Shown: positions 26,022-38,236, numbered from the stretch's first letter. The stretch is 64,000 bases of DNA from Hydractinia symbiolongicarpus (GCF_029227915.1 NC_079876.1:11284001-11348000); one strand, 5' to 3'. Numbers and translations are program-made. The notes: generated by a model from the letters alone, not told the origin.

Positions 26022-29000
26022 TTATATTTTTAAATATCTAGACATATATCAGAAAATAAGAAAACTAAAATGTATTTTCTTTGTGGTTGTATGAAGATCT
26101 CTTAACTTATGACAATAACTTTGACCGGTTGTTATTAATATTTTAATAAAAACTTTGATAAATAGTTAAAATGAAAAAATGTTTTACTAACCTCTTTCAG
26201 TTGATACTTCACAACACCCTTTACATAATCGTATACACAAATTGAAAAACCAGAATCTGTTGTTTGCACAGCTACAAGTGTTGTATCCTTTGTTTGAAAG
26301 AAAATAAAATTCTTTTTACATTTAGTTTAAAACTAATTCGAAACAAATGATTGCATTAAAAGAATAGGATTTCCAAGAAAATTAAAAGAAATATTTGGGT
26401 TGCTATGATTAACACCCCCAAATAAAAAATTAAACATTAAAACAAAACAAGCAACTAAAAATAAAGAGTTTCGTGTGGCTATCACTTTTTACAGCACTAC
26501 AAAAAATCCCATGCTCCGTACACCAGCGACTGAGACATATCTGGCAGGCTGATGTTTGCACAAATTCTTATATAAACAAATATTGTCAACAAGAATATTA
26601 TTTCTAGTTTATTCTCGTATTACAAAGTCATCATAACAACAACAAAGAAAACAATAATAATGCACAAATAATTGAAACCTTTTGACAAAAGTCCATTGAA
26701 ACAATTTTTAAAACTTTATCAGATATGATAAATATTGATGACGTTGTAGATAAATCAATGACATTCCATATATAAATGATGCACTAAAATAAATTGTAAA
26801 CTATTCAATTTAACACTACTGCTTCAATTATATAGTAGGATTCAATCCACGTAACTTATTTCAGCCAGTCTGAGAGACAGAAAGAGTTCAGATGAGCTAA
26901 GAAGCAGGCTAAGTCTCTGTAGAATTAAAGATGTTATACAGATAAGAAGATTGAATTGGCTGGGGCACTTGGAAAGAATGGAGGAGGATAATTGGGTAAG
27001 AAAGCCTAGAGACTTGATAGTTCCTGGGGCAAAGCCCAGAGGCAGACCGAGAAAGACTTGGCAGGAGGTTAAAAGGACAGACTTGATACAGAGGAAGTTG
27101 AGTTTAGATCTAACACAGTCTAGATCAGATTGGAAGAGGGTCATTAATATACCCCGTCCAACCCATGCTAGCATGGAAAACGGACGTTAAGCCGAGAATG
27201 ATGATGATGATGATTAAGAATATTTTTACTGTGTAAATTTTGAAATACATTAACTAACTAGTCTAATAAATTAACTAACTAGTCTCATCCATGTATTAAT
27301 TTAGGCTGGACGTAACACTGAAATGTATATGTTAAATAAAATATCAATTAAAAATGTGTATTTTTTTCATTTTTTGGACACAAATATTATTTGTTTATTA
27401 ATCTAAAGCTTGCAGTAAAAAAATAGATACAAAGCATTGTAAATCTTGCAGGGTAAGAAACATAGCAATCAAAACTGTAAATCAACTTCTAAAGAAACAT
27501 TGATGAAACAAAATAATTACTGCACTAAGAAATTAATAATGGCAACACTCCTAGAAAACAAATTTTAAAACATAAAAACTTCCCCAATCATCTTCTTCGC
27601 TACTCATTTTGACAAAAAACTTTATGGTAAATTTATAAGAGCATGTGGTTAACTTTTGAGATAAGTTTCTTTGCTCTGTTATTATCTTGCTCCCATGACA
27701 ATATGTGCTTTAGATTATTAACGAGTTCTTAGAATATATTAAAAAACCTCACTTACTACCACGAGAGACAATAAATAATGTATCAATCATGAAAACCACA
27801 AGAAATTGGTTTCTAATTAAAACATTCTGATTTAACTAATGAACTATCAACAATAAAAAACCTCATGTAAACCTACCTTTGCATCTTTTCTTTCCTGTGC
27901 ACTTGCCACTGTGGTTTTGTCTGCATGCACACATAAACTAAAAACAAACACATAGAAAACAAATACATAATATGGTTTCATAAAACTGATTTTGTAGCAA
28001 ATTTGTTATCCATTTTGCAATGCAATTTTTACCTGGTTATATTCTCTGTATGCTTTCTGTAGAACCTTTGTTTTTGTTTTTCTGTATCCATAGCAACAAC
28101 AACACGTCCAGTGTAAAATATAATCTCTTTCGTTGAGGTAGCATTTAATTTTTTTCCGTAACCATATCTGAAACAATTTATAGATGTTTTGAATTTAATA
28201 GCATGCATGCATTCATAAAAAAGATACACGTCTTCATAAAAAACATAACATTAGAAATAACCTTTCTAATAATCATATTTTTACACCCAAACCCGAAGTT
28301 CCAACAGTATTCACACAATTCCCCAGCTGTACAGTTCATTTTTTTTAAAGTAAAACATACACTCACATCCATTCTAGTTGTAATTTTTGTTCTGGAGCAG
28401 ATTCATTAACTGAGGTTTTTGCATATGATGGATACACAAAAAAACTTTTTCCATTGATGTCTATTGTGCCTAATAAAAAAAACATAACACTTGAGATTGT
28501 AGTTCTTATAAGAGCCTCACAAGGCGTGATGATAAATTGCAGGACAGTACTATCCACTGTTTCAATAGCTTGCTGGTTATTTATTACTACTAGATGGTGT
28601 TTCAGTTATTATTGTCCATCTCACTTTAAAGTTATTTAAGTCTACTTTATCATATAACTTGTCATTGTTTTTACAGAACTTATCAACAAAGAAATCTACT
28701 GGCTATCGTTTTCTATAATTGCTTACCTTTCTCTTCATAAGAAGTAGGGGATGGCGACAAAGAGACAAGTTTCACTTTTTCAACCATCTTAACTATGTCA
28801 TCTTCACCTTTTTCTTCTTTCTCTATTGTGCTTACAATGCCATTCTTATGGCCTTCGTTATCTTCAATTAAAGAACCTGACTCTACCTTGTTGCTTGGGA
28901 GTACAGAAGAATTATCTTTTTCATGAGTTATCAAACTTTTTTTTCCATTTTCAATTCTTGACGGTATATCAGGCACAATTCTGAAAGGACTAAGTTTCTT

Positions 29001-32000
29001 TTTTATTGGAATTTCTTCACCAACTTCAATGTCTGTTGTTGTGTAAACTTCAGAATCCATATCAGTAGCAGTCAAGCATTCTGAGTCCGTGGTAAGTTCA
29101 TGTTTGACTACATTAAAACATGAGTCAGCTAAAATGAATTATAAAATTAACAGTAGATATATTTGGAAACTAAAAACCAAATAACAAAAAAGCTCCCACA
29201 AACTATATTAAGACAAAGCAACAAAAGTCCTATACTAGGTTTACGCAATTTGAACCTAGGCAGACTAAGGAGTTAGGATCTTAGGTTTTTCGGTTAGATC
29301 TAAACTCTTAAAATATGCCAACTTTTGCTGGCATCACTATTACCATTTTTTTAGGGGATTTGTAGGCCCTAATGAAGATTATTTAATGGATTTATCACTA
29401 CTGCAATTTAAACAGTGACTGCATATCAACGATGTATCTGAAAAATTCTTTAGGTTGATGCTTTTTTGCCAACTTTGTAAGAAGGCTAAAAAAGTGTCAT
29501 TGTCAATACAGTTATTTATATCAGTAGCAATAGGAATGAGGAAGTATATTAAATTGAATCACAATACCAGATTTCTTAAACTTCCTTGGTTTTCTTTTTC
29601 TTTTTCCTTTGATACTCTTTACTGGTTTTGATTGGCCCCATGTTTTACGGCCATATCTGAATCCATACCCACTATTTCCACTAGAGTCCAGTTCCTTTTT
29701 CCACCATTTCTCCATCTTTGAAACAGATCGATGATTTTGTTTTATAATCAATTTATTTGTATCTGTTGTTAGTTCACTTTGTAACATCTTTGTTTCATTC
29801 CATTGTCGACGACTAGGAGTTCTTTTTGCAGATTTTTGTGGTGAAGAAACATTTCTAGCTTGCTCAACGGGCCTTTCTTTTCCGTTTTGTACATATGTAG
29901 ATTCCCGCTCGTCAGTAACAGGTAGAATTGGAGAATTGTCGTTATTAGAATCTATAGAGTAAGTTCTATTTCGAATTTCTACAGCTGTTTCTAATACTGA
30001 CTTTACATTATTTGGAGAGGCTTCTCTTGGTGGAGATGGGGTCAATACAGGAGATTTTTTCGAATGAATCTAAAATTAATTAAAACATCAAATTCTGATC
30101 TAATAAAGAAGCGTTTCAATAATGGCACAACTGGTCCTATTCTCTAAATTGGTACATATAAAAAAAAATTGAATAAGAAGTCAGTTTTTTTCAAACATGT
30201 ATTTATATTAGTTTTAACCTTTTCAATGTATCTTACATGAAGTCTGAGTCTGGTGAGGCATAAAACATAAAAAACAAGCAACAGGTGCATGGACCTGATT
30301 GACAAATAATTATAAATAACAGTAGACAAAAATTATAAACCTTTTAAAATATACTTTTGCTAACCAATCCTTTCATAAGTTAAGCTCAATAACACCTTAA
30401 TACACTCTGTCTCCCCCACCTCTAAAACTAAAAGTAGAAGTAAAAGAAACCTGTGTTTCGAAATCACTCAAATGCAAATCCAATCCACCAAGCTTTTCTA
30501 ACTCCTTAGCATTTCCTGTAGGAACATGAATGTCTATTTTTTGCTGATTATTCATATTAGTATAGGATTGATGTGGATTCCACATTGTACCAATGTCTCC
30601 AGATACTAAAGCTCTTGGACTTGTATTGATTGGAGGTAGGTAAGTTGGTTGACAGTCAGAAATTGTTTTTAAAAACAAAGGATAGCTAAAACAGAGAATT
30701 TAATTAAAGTACCTTTAGTAAACAATTATAAAAAATCCCCACAATAAATGCTAAAATTTTGAACAATTGTGAAAAAAATTGACTAAATAAGCAATTTTCC
30801 ACAATAAACTTACACAGGTAAACCATGACTAAAAAATTTTTGGGTAGGTTTTTCTGAGTAGCTAAACAATGTTTGGGAAAATGTGCAAAGAATCATTTTT
30901 TACAAAATAAGAATGTATATAAAGTCAATGGCAAAAATTCGAGGTATTCTGATTAGTCTCTTCTTAATACATAATGATGTTAGGGAAGTATAGTTAGCTG
31001 GGGTAAAAAATACAAGGAGCACACATTGTTACTATTGAGTAAGAAACTTTTATTATTGAAAGTGCATTCTAGTTAGTATGAGTGGACACAGTTAAAACAT
31101 TCTGCGGAGTAAACTATGTGAACAAATTACATAATAAAATGTAGACAGGAAGTTTTGTAATAAATTGCGCTCATGCCTACATTACAGCTTCCTAATAATA
31201 TCTTTTTTCAAAACTCACTATGGACTTTCTAAAAAACCAAAGCAAATATAATCTCCATTCAAAAACTTGTTTCAAAACAATTCTGAAAAAATGCATGTTA
31301 AAAGTAAACAAAGAAATCGACTAAGAATAGTAAGTTGCAGTAACTTTCTTTCTAACATTCTGATGCACACTGCTCAGATCACCACTTTTTTAAAACAAAT
31401 TATGAACAAAATTTTAAATGTACTTGCATTCTTTTAAAGTTGAAATTCAATTTTAAGTGTAAAATACAGATTACTGCGAAAAACATATCCTCAAGAAACA
31501 AAAAAAAACATACTCAACAAGTCCCCGATTCTCGGTATCACATGCTCGAATTACTTTTGTAATTATATTGATGTCAATACCAGTCAACTCTCTGTAACAG
31601 ATATCCAGTACCTAAAGAAGAGAAAATAATCTTGTTGACGTTTTATAATAATTCCAAATAATGCAAGAATGCAACTTGATGTAACAGAGCATAAAGTTAC
31701 TAAAAACAAATCATAAAAATTCCATTGGAATTAATACTCTAGCTACCACTTGTCAAGTCTTATCAAACATGACCTCTATCAGTCAGTACAAACTGAGAAA
31801 GGCCATGCCATATTATCAGACTGTAATGTTTCCAAGTTAAAAAACACCAGTATAGTAATCGCATAGTTATTCTTCACAATGCACTCCACTGCACAATCAA
31901 AATCTATGGAACAGGCTATTAAAAGTAATTTCTAATTCAATTGTCATTTCAAGCTTGTAACAAGTAATAAAAATCTAAAGTTTGTACCTGTTTGTGTAAT

Positions 32001-33780
32001 AATTTACCATTGTTATATTTATCCAAAGATTGACATATATACTGAATATTCTCTGTGTTTAGACACATTTGATTTGACCTTGCAAAATGTCGAAGTTCAA
32101 ATTCCAGCTCTGCTTGCAACGATGGTTGTATATGTGGCTTTGAAGACCTTTCGTAAGGTTCATACAAAGTATTTCTATAATACTCTTCCAAATGTTGTTG
32201 GTATACTTTTGACTTTTCTGCTGTACCAAATTTATCTTGGTCTCCGAAGCAATCTATAAAGGTAGCAAATAACTGTATAGTCATACAAAACGAACATCTG
32301 TACCTGAAATCTAGGCATTGCATTAGATTTACAAAAGTTCATTCCTTGACAAAAGTGAGACTGTACTGCCCATACATACAAAAAAATATACAAAGGACAT
32401 ATTTTTGAGTAAGCATAATTTGTCACGCAGTTATAATCTATGAAATGCTAAAGGATATCTTACTAAATGATATACATGTTTTATGTCCTGTGACAAGATT
32501 TAGTGTTCAGGTATTTTCTTCGATTTTTGCAGAATAGCCTGTTAAATGTTCCTGCACAACTATAAAGTAGTATAAGGAATTTATTTTATTTTGATTATAA
32601 CAAAATCTTTTTTTCGCACAGATGATACAAATACTGCCAAGCAAATATCCATATGCTTATAGGTGCTGCATTACAGATGATGCGGGATATTTGTCTTTAA
32701 TTATAACGCTCACTGTATGTCTGCGAGTAAAATTGGTAGGTGTGAGTAGTAGCAGACAGGTTCACATGGATTTTTCCACACTCTAACAGCTATAGTATCT
32801 CTTAAGAAAGATTGTCTCACCCATGATGTATTTCCACATGTTAACATAAGCAACACCACCAGAGGAGACTTGATATCGTTTTATCAATGCTTCTGTTAAA
32901 CGGGGATCTACATGTATGTTATGTACAGCAAGAACTTCATGTAGTTCAACACCAGATAAAATTCCATTCTCATATGGGTCAAGTCTTCTCATTGAACTAA
33001 ATGCTGATAGTAGCTGATGGCGTGAGGCTGATGAAATGTTTTTCTTAACTTGATTGGTGAACGGATCTGAAGCATGCCAAGAATCACATGCTTGTGTCTT
33101 GTCTGTTAAAACAAAAGACGTGTGGAAATAATACGTCAATACAATTATTTATAGCTTTTGTAAAAACCAATTGACCATTTAAATTAGTTGCCTACAAAGT
33201 AAAACTTACCACATTATTTCCTAATTTGTTTATTTTCTAATTCGAAACCCTAAATACAGACTCCTTAAAGCTTATCTCCTCTTAACACATTAATTTCATA
33301 TGAAAGAGCTTTAAAAGTTGTCCAACCGCATTGACTGGGATATACTTAATTACCTCTCTCATCAACTCTGACTGAAAGTAAACAGGCAATAATCATACTT
33401 ACATGTAGGTTCAGGAGAGAGAATTGAGCGATATGTTTGTGCTATAGCACGTTGTTTATTCTTTTGAGCTTCGTGTCGTGCTGATGCATTAATATTTATT
33501 TGAATGTTCGAAGAGGTATCATATCTGAGAAGAAGAAAATTAAGCTCTCTAGATCACTATAATTTCTTCAAAAAATCACTGTAAACATTCTAAATTTAAT
33601 ATTCAAAAACCTGTATTGTGCATTTTCTTGTGTGTAGTCTCTGACATGTGTTGTTGTACCATAGCTATGTGCCGATGGATAACCATGCGTGTTGTAGTTG
33701 CGTGTGTTGTTATTGTGTACGGGAACTGTTACTATCTTCCCTCCAATTATTTTTGTTTTGTAGTGAGTAGATGGATACAT
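19255..33780 (-). CDS. EML-family protein with N-terminal EF-hand-like region, HELP and WD40 repeats
   Basis: Twenty-three minus-strand exons join with consistent phases to 3849 bp (1282 residues). Exons: 33780-33611, 33524-33403, 33102-32821, 32253-31988, 31611-31514, 30685-30451, 30069-29568, 29128-28727, 28469-28367, 28167-28033, 27937-27877, 26287-26192, 23504-23355, 22867-22616, 22324-22175, 21898-21764, 21619-21552, 21328-21240, 20669-20572, 20475-20385, 20063-19977, 19672-19545, 19383-19255. Exons 3-6 carry EF-hand-like loops (DPYENGILSGVE, DKYNNGKLL, DTENRGLVE). Exons 6-8 are polar and Lys/Arg-rich, probably disordered. Exons 9-10 match the HELP motif (LQLEWIYGYGKK, then QKQRFYRKHTENI). 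Later exons give WD40-type blades (GDLITGHSNGGLYVW, SIDWCISN, CLWQWKLV at the end). EML proteins bind tubulin and microtubules. The EF-hand front replaces the coiled coil of vertebrate EML1-4. Confidence 0.88.
22988..23303. mobile_element. Possible MITE with short terminal inverted repeats
   Basis: GTGTCCACT at 22988-22996 and its complement at 23295-23303 bound a 316-bp AT-rich stretch containing repeated TGACATTTT-like phrases. It sits wholly in an intron of the EML gene. No clear target-site duplication was found, so this is a tentative hAT-type non-autonomous element. Confidence 0.4.
24315..25088 (+). pseudogene. P2X7 cytoplasmic (ballast)-domain-like sequence, probably decayed, inside an EML intron
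   Basis: The plus strand opens with an ATG at 24315 and encodes a segment with FQFEPERPNNK, then WCLCEKCERMPS and ECLCCNE. After a break the match resumes at about 24723-24790 (TEHKDFNAVVILKN) and again at 24900-25088 (GIRWVIPSC and VYTGFKEGEE). This order (Trp-Cys-x-Cys, Cys-Cys, an H-x-DF segment, IPSC, GFK) is that of the cysteine-rich cytoplasmic domain of P2X7 receptors, which also occurs as stand-alone proteins in many invertebrates. The three pieces are in different frames with stops between them. An intron could explain the first gap, but the stop just before the third piece suggests decay. It is antisense to the host gene, in the 2.7-kb intron between 26191 and 23505. Confidence 0.6.
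25924..26022. repeat. ATTT microsatellite
   Basis: About 25 near-perfect tandem copies of a TTTA/ATTT tetranucleotide within the same large EML intron. Confidence 0.95.
26868..27214 (+). mobile_element. 5'-truncated non-LTR retrotransposon (LINE) tail, copy 1
   Basis: The plus strand encodes the extreme C-terminal part of a LINE polyprotein (LGHLERMEEDNWVRK, GRPRKTWQEVKRTDL, THASMENGR, then stop), followed by a short tail ending in GAT repeats. Only this last part is present, as expected for 5' truncation during target-primed reverse transcription. It lies in an EML intron opposite to the gene's direction. It is very similar to the longer copy at 34473-35124. Confidence 0.85.
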
Positions 33781-34445
33781 TGCCACAAGTAAAACAAATA
33801 AGGAAAATGATAGGTGACTGCATGTTATTTTTTAATACTTCATATTTCTAAGAAAATGAAGAATTAGATTAAAGAATGATCTTTTTCTTAAATGAATCCA
33901 TGCGTATTAATGAGTGTTAGAATTGAAATTGCTTTCATAATTTACAAAAATCAACACACACAATTTTGTTTTTAAATGTCCTTAAAAGTAATTACTTGCT
34001 AACCGTAACCCGAAGCATAAAAAAGTCAAGGTCAGCAGAAAAACAATTTATCCACTAAAAGCAATGAAATTATTTCCAGGAAAAAAAATTCACTGCAGCT
34101 GACTTTTCCAGAAATCTTTAAATTTTTGGCACTATAAAATTTAACTGGAAGGTAGCAAATAGCTTTTACAAATGTGGAAAAAGTTGTATGACTGTTCTCT
34201 ACGTTCCTTACAAAATGTCTGTGTATTTATTTCATATGAATTGAAACATAAAATACAATATAAGTTGGATCTAGAAACACGAAAAGGAAAAACATTTAAA
34301 ATTTATGAGGATAAATTTTAAAAAGTCCTTAGTAAACCAGTCCATGTATTGGCAAGCAAAAATATAAAACTATTATATGTTGCGGAGGATAAAAAGTTGT
34401 TTATCAAGTCCTTTGGAATTTTTTAAAAATCTTTCTTCGTTGTTC
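33781..34445. other. Region upstream of the EML gene
   Basis: AT-rich sequence immediately 5' of the EML start codon (ATG at 33780). The promoter and 5' leader should lie here, but I see no defined element. Confidence 0.4.
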
Positions 34446-35156
34446 TCAGATTTGAAATATTTAAATTTTGAATGTACAACAGTGGCTCGTTAGAGATAAT
34501 TGAGAACTTCTGTTACTTAGGTGATATGTTGGGCAGTGAAGGGGGTGTTGAAAGAAGTGTTACTTGCAGGATAGTTTCTGCTTGGAAAAATTTCAGAGAG
34601 TTACTTCCCTTGTTCACTAGCAGAGTCTTGTCAATCAAGGTAAAAGGTAGGTTGTATGAGGCCTGCGTAAGAAGTGTTATGTTGTACGGTAGTGAAACAT
34701 GGGCAGTGCAGCAGGAATATCTTGACCGTTTAGAAAGGAATGATATAAGAATGGTTAGTTGGATGTGTAACACCAGTTTGAGAGACAGAATGAGTTCAGA
34801 TAAGCTAAGAAGCAGGCTAAGTTTCCGAAGAATTAAAGATCTTATCCAGATAAGAAGATTGAGTTGGCTGGGGCACTTGGAAAGAATGGAGGAGGATAAT
34901 TGGGTAAGAAAGTGTAGATACTTCATAGTTCCTGGGGCAAAGTCCAGAGGCAGACCGAGAAAGACTTGGCAGGAGGTTATAAGGACAGACTTGATACAGA
35001 GAAAGTGGAATTTAGATCTAACACAGTCTAGATCAGATTGGAAGAGGGTCATTAATATACCCAGTCCAACCCATGCTAGCATGGAAAATGGACGTTAAGC
35101 CGAGAATGATGATGATGATGATGAATAACTTCAAGATTTAAATATTTCAAATCTGA
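34446..35156. repeat. 27-bp inverted repeat enclosing a LINE fragment
   Basis: Arms at 34446-34472 and 35130-35156 are complementary at 26 of 27 positions. Between them lies almost exactly the LINE tail copy 2. The arms may be the remains of a palindromic MITE into whose centre the LINE inserted. Confidence 0.75.
34473..35124 (+). mobile_element. 5'-truncated non-LTR retrotransposon (LINE) tail, copy 2
   Basis: A 208-residue open frame (34472-35098) reads through the end of a LINE reverse-transcriptase protein: CYLGDMLGSEGG, LYGSETWAVQ, WLGHLERMEEDN, GRPRKTWQEV, stop. The CYLGD, YGSETW and GRPRKTW motifs are typical of the region behind the RT domain in many animal LINEs. The catalytic RT and endonuclease parts are missing. 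The 3' end is a run of GAT repeats. The open frame is intact across 208 codons, so the insertion may be fairly young. Confidence 0.9.
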
Positions 35157-35927
35157 ACTTTTCTAAAAGATGCTGACGTTACATTTCTATCTTTAATTAA
35201 AGATGAGATTACTTAAGCTACAAAATTTTACATGTGTCAAGATAATCATAAAGAGCATCAGGAGCTAAGTCTACACTTCTATGAAAGTTTTGATATTTTG
35301 AAATTTTGCAAGTATTTAAATTATCAATTTATGGTACTACCTTATTACGCCATCAATATTGATGTCATAAGGTCAGATTGAAATCTTTAAAGCTAAATAT
35401 CTTAAAAACCAAAAATAAATTTGGAAAAAATTCCAATTAATGTATACTCTTTAACATACAAAAATATCATTTTCAATGCAGGAATCTTTTTAAAGACAGC
35501 ATTACCTATAAAAGCGATACCAGATTTTAACAATTTATGTTAAAATCAAAATATTTTTGCTATATCGATTGAAGAAAGTAAGAATAAAATTTATTCACTA
35601 AGCTTTTGGTCTTAGTATCAACGAAATAACATAATAAACAAAAAATACATAAAGTTACAAAAAACCCACTAACTACTATTAATTTATTTAGATATAAAAA
35701 ACATAAAAAAAATATAAATAACTATTATACTATAGTAAATCTTAAGACATCATACGTTCGTAACATGGTTTACAAATAATAATTGCAAAGTGGTTTTTAA
35801 ATCTTTGTATTATACGTGCAATAGATTTTAGAAAACCCTATTCCTTAATTTCGATGCTTACTTAAAAAAATAAAGTTCTGTGTTAAATCAATGTAATTTA
35901 GTAATTCATTTAAATCAATTTATATTT
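35157..35927. other. Region between LINE copy 2 and DBR1
   Basis: AT-rich, no gene seen. The right part should be the DBR1 3' untranslated region. TTTATT (AATAAA on the minus strand) occurs near 35684, a possible poly(A) signal. Confidence 0.4.
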
Positions 35928-37061
35928 TTAGTTTGTGAACTCAATACTATCGTCACTGATTTCATTTGAATAATCACAACTCTCATAATCTACACATGGA
36001 TCACATAGCCCAAATTTCTCACAAAATTTTACTGTTTGTTGACGAGACTTCAAATTTGATTTGCTGTCCAGTTTAATAACAGCTAAATTTTCTCTAAATT
36101 TACTGCAAAAATTGCTTGCTTCAGTCATCATGTAAAAATTTTGTTCCTTCTCGAAATTTTCAAACGTGTCAACCTTCCCTGACTTCTTCATGTAATGATC
36201 AGTTGCTTTTAAGACTGACAACCATTGTAGATCATACTTTAAAACTACCTCTGAACTTGGCGAATCAAAGTTTAGTATTTGCATAAAATCATTAGATGGT
36301 AAACATTTTCCAAGTGCTAAAAACTTTGTGCTCTCTTTTGAATCATGCTGCACCAATGCTGCAAATTTGACATGATGGTGGGCAGCAAACCAGTATGTTG
36401 GTTTTAACAAGCGAAGTAACTCTTCTGCTGGATCATTGTCAATTAAATACTTCTGAATCGGTTCCTCTCGTAGCCATGGTTTTTGCTCGTAAATTTGCTC
36501 AATATCACCATACTTTTGTATATTAGAAGGCCAATCATGACTTAAAAATATATCAATGGGACTACCTTCCAAGTGTTTAAGTTTTGCAGTAGTAATTTGT
36601 TTTATATGATAAAATGACCTCTTTGTACTTTCATTAAATGGCGGTTTTTCAAAGTAGCCTTTGTGGAAGTCATTTGTGTTAAATATTCCTGACATACCAG
36701 CTATACGAATACCACCAACATTGATCACTCCAGCATAACCTAAGTAGTAAATATTTTCAGCTACCCAACCCCCATAAGGAAGTTCCCATAGATGATTGGC
36801 AGCTTCATGATTTCCACCAATGAATATCGTCAGCAACGGAGCTTTTTTACGACCAGCATAGTAATCGTGAAAGTCTTTCATCTGACGATACTTCTTTGGA
36901 ACAGCCATACTCATCAAATCGTCATGATTACGAGTTGCTTGAAAATCGCCACAACATATCAAAAAGTCAATTTTAATACTTTCTTTTTTTTCAACATGAT
37001 CAATCAAACTATATATCAAATCAAGATCACCGTGCGTACAACCTTGGACAGCAAATTTCAT
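35928..37061 (-). CDS. DBR1: Lariat debranching enzyme
   Basis: An intronless 377-residue frame. DBR1 is a nuclear metallophosphoesterase that cuts the 2'-5' bond of intron lariats. The N-terminal domain shows all expected motifs: C8 and H10 (QGCTHGDLD), D39 (CCGDFQATRN), N84-H85-E86 (GGNHEA), H175-D176 (LSHDWP) and H228/H230 (AAHHHVKF), with LPYGGWVAENIYYLGYAG and GGIRIAGMSGIF between. The C-terminal DBR1 domain follows (TKFLALGKCLPSNDF), with Gly where most relatives have Asp before the KCLP motif. An in-frame extension runs 71 codons further upstream, but the conserved N-terminus fits the ATG at 37061, and an AG acceptor-like site sits just 5' of it (near 37080), suggesting an intron in the 5' leader. 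It is shorter than the vertebrate protein, which has a longer C-terminal tail. Confidence 0.95.
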   Translation of the reverse strand: MKFAVQGCTHGDLDLIYSLIDHVEKKESIKIDFLICCGDFQATRNHDDLMSMAVPKKYRQMKDFHDYYAGRKKAPLLTIFIGGNHEAANHLWELPYGGWVAENIYYLGYAGVINVGGIRIAGMSGIFNTNDFHKGYFEKPPFNESTKRSFYHIKQITTAKLKHLEGSPIDIFLSHDWPSNIQKYGDIEQIYEQKPWLREEPIQKYLIDNDPAEELLRLLKPTYWFAAHHHVKFAALVQHDSKESTKFLALGKCLPSNDFMQILNFDSPSSEVVLKYDLQWLSVLKATDHYMKKSGKVDTFENFEKEQNFYMMTEASNFCSKFRENLAVIKLDSKSNLKSRQQTVKFCEKFGLCDPCVDYESCDYSNEISDDSIEFTN

Positions 37062-37642
37062 TTCTTTATTTTTGTATCTAAAAAATAATCCATGCATACA
37101 TTTATACTGAAAGTTAATGTTTTGCTTTATGGGTAAATACCATTGACAAAAATTGACATTAGAGTATGATGCTAACTCATAAAAAAAAGAAATTACTAAA
37201 TTCACAGGACTTTCGAGGAATAGAAAAAAATAAATAAACAGGGCAATAAAAAGGGCATTTTCAGAAATATCCATAGATATGAGCTCATGAAAAAAAGTTC
37301 ATTACATTAAAATAAATGTTTCCTCCATTTGGATACGTTTGCAAGTTATCAAAACTGTTTTTTACACCTTTATTATTAAAAAAGAATTAGCTTTCAAATT
37401 TTGCATTTGGTAGCTGCTGTTATAGACAAAAAAACAATTTTTAGCGATGCATAAAATAAGAACAAAATATTTAATTGGCATATTCTAACAAAAATAACTG
37501 CAGGCTGATATTAAAATAAAAATATTAGAAGAAAAAAGAGCTACAATATAAAAAAGAAAAAATTTATTGAAATTTAAAAAGAAGAAAACATGGCTATTAT
37601 TATTATTCTAATTAGGATTAAATTTGAAACTTGAAAAGGCAT

Positions 37643-38236
37643 TTACAACTTTGGGACTAGTCCTTGGTATGGAGCTGATTCCATAATCAATTTTTGTAAT
37701 TCACGAAAATTTGGATGTTTAGCATCTTGCAACAACAGAAATAATAACGATTCACTGGTTGTAATGAAGCCACCACTTTGACGTATCCTTTCAAAAGCAA
37801 TCATTCGATCAGTCATACTTCTGGAAGATGTACTATCAGCAACAATATGCACATCATAACCCATCTCTAAGAAATCCAATGCTGTTTGTTGAACACAAAC
37901 GTGAGCTTCTAAACCAAACAAAACAACTGACTTAAGATCTGGCCGTTTATCTTTCAAATGATTGATGACCTCTGGTGTTGCCATTGAAAAAAGTGTTTTT
38001 TCAAACACGGTTGCATTTGTAACATCAAGTTCAGGAACAATATGACCAAGACCTTTAGGATATTGTTCTGTAGCAACCAGAGGAATTTTGAGTGTGTTTG
38101 CAGCTGTAATCAAACGTTCTGCAACAACACAAATTTCAGGAAAATACGCAATGGAAGGTCGAAACTTTTCTTGAATATCACAAAGCAAAAATGCTGTTGC
38201 ATCTGTACACATTTTACCAATTCTACGGACAGCCAT
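37643..38236 (-). CDS. ISOC2: Isochorismatase domain-containing protein, ISOC2-like
   Basis: A single-exon frame of 197 residues, about the length of animal ISOC2. It has the isochorismatase-like hydrolase fold throughout: LLCDIQEKFRPSIAYF (D20), ATEQYPKGLGHIVPEL, FEKTLFSM (K80), GLEAHVCVQQTALDFL (C114), DSTSSRSMTDR and a C-terminal KHPNFRELQKLI. D20, K80 and C114 fit the Asp-Lys-Cys triad of the superfamily. Animal ISOC proteins are cytoplasmic, nuclear or mitochondrial; their substrate is not established. The gene lies 581 bp upstream of the DBR1 start codon on the same strand; a shared transcript is not indicated. ISOC1 is less likely because that protein has a longer N-terminus. Confidence 0.93.
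   Translation of the reverse strand: MAVRRIGKMCTDATAFLLCDIQEKFRPSIAYFPEICVVAERLITAANTLKIPLVATEQYPKGLGHIVPELDVTNATVFEKTLFSMATPEVINHLKDKRPDLKSVVLFGLEAHVCVQQTALDFLEMGYDVHIVADSTSSRSMTDRMIAFERIRQSGGFITTSESLLFLLLQDAKHPNFRELQKLIMESAPYQGLVPKL

Noticed and set aside
29521-30045. Separate Lys/Arg-rich basic protein gene
   Set aside because: Its frame and phase fit exactly as exon 7 of the EML gene, so it is an internal disordered region.
31949-33139. Stand-alone EF-hand protein gene
   Set aside because: Exon phases continue without break into the exons leading to HELP and WD40 parts, so one gene is simpler; cDNA would settle it.
34513-35082. 189-codon minus-strand open frame
   Set aside because: It is the complement of the LINE protein frame, which carries the real family motifs.
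37062-37274. In-frame N-terminal extension of DBR1
   Set aside because: The conserved enzyme begins at the ATG at 37061 with C8, H10, D39 and N84 at the expected positions. The extension is hydrophobic, AT-driven and ends at a likely splice acceptor.
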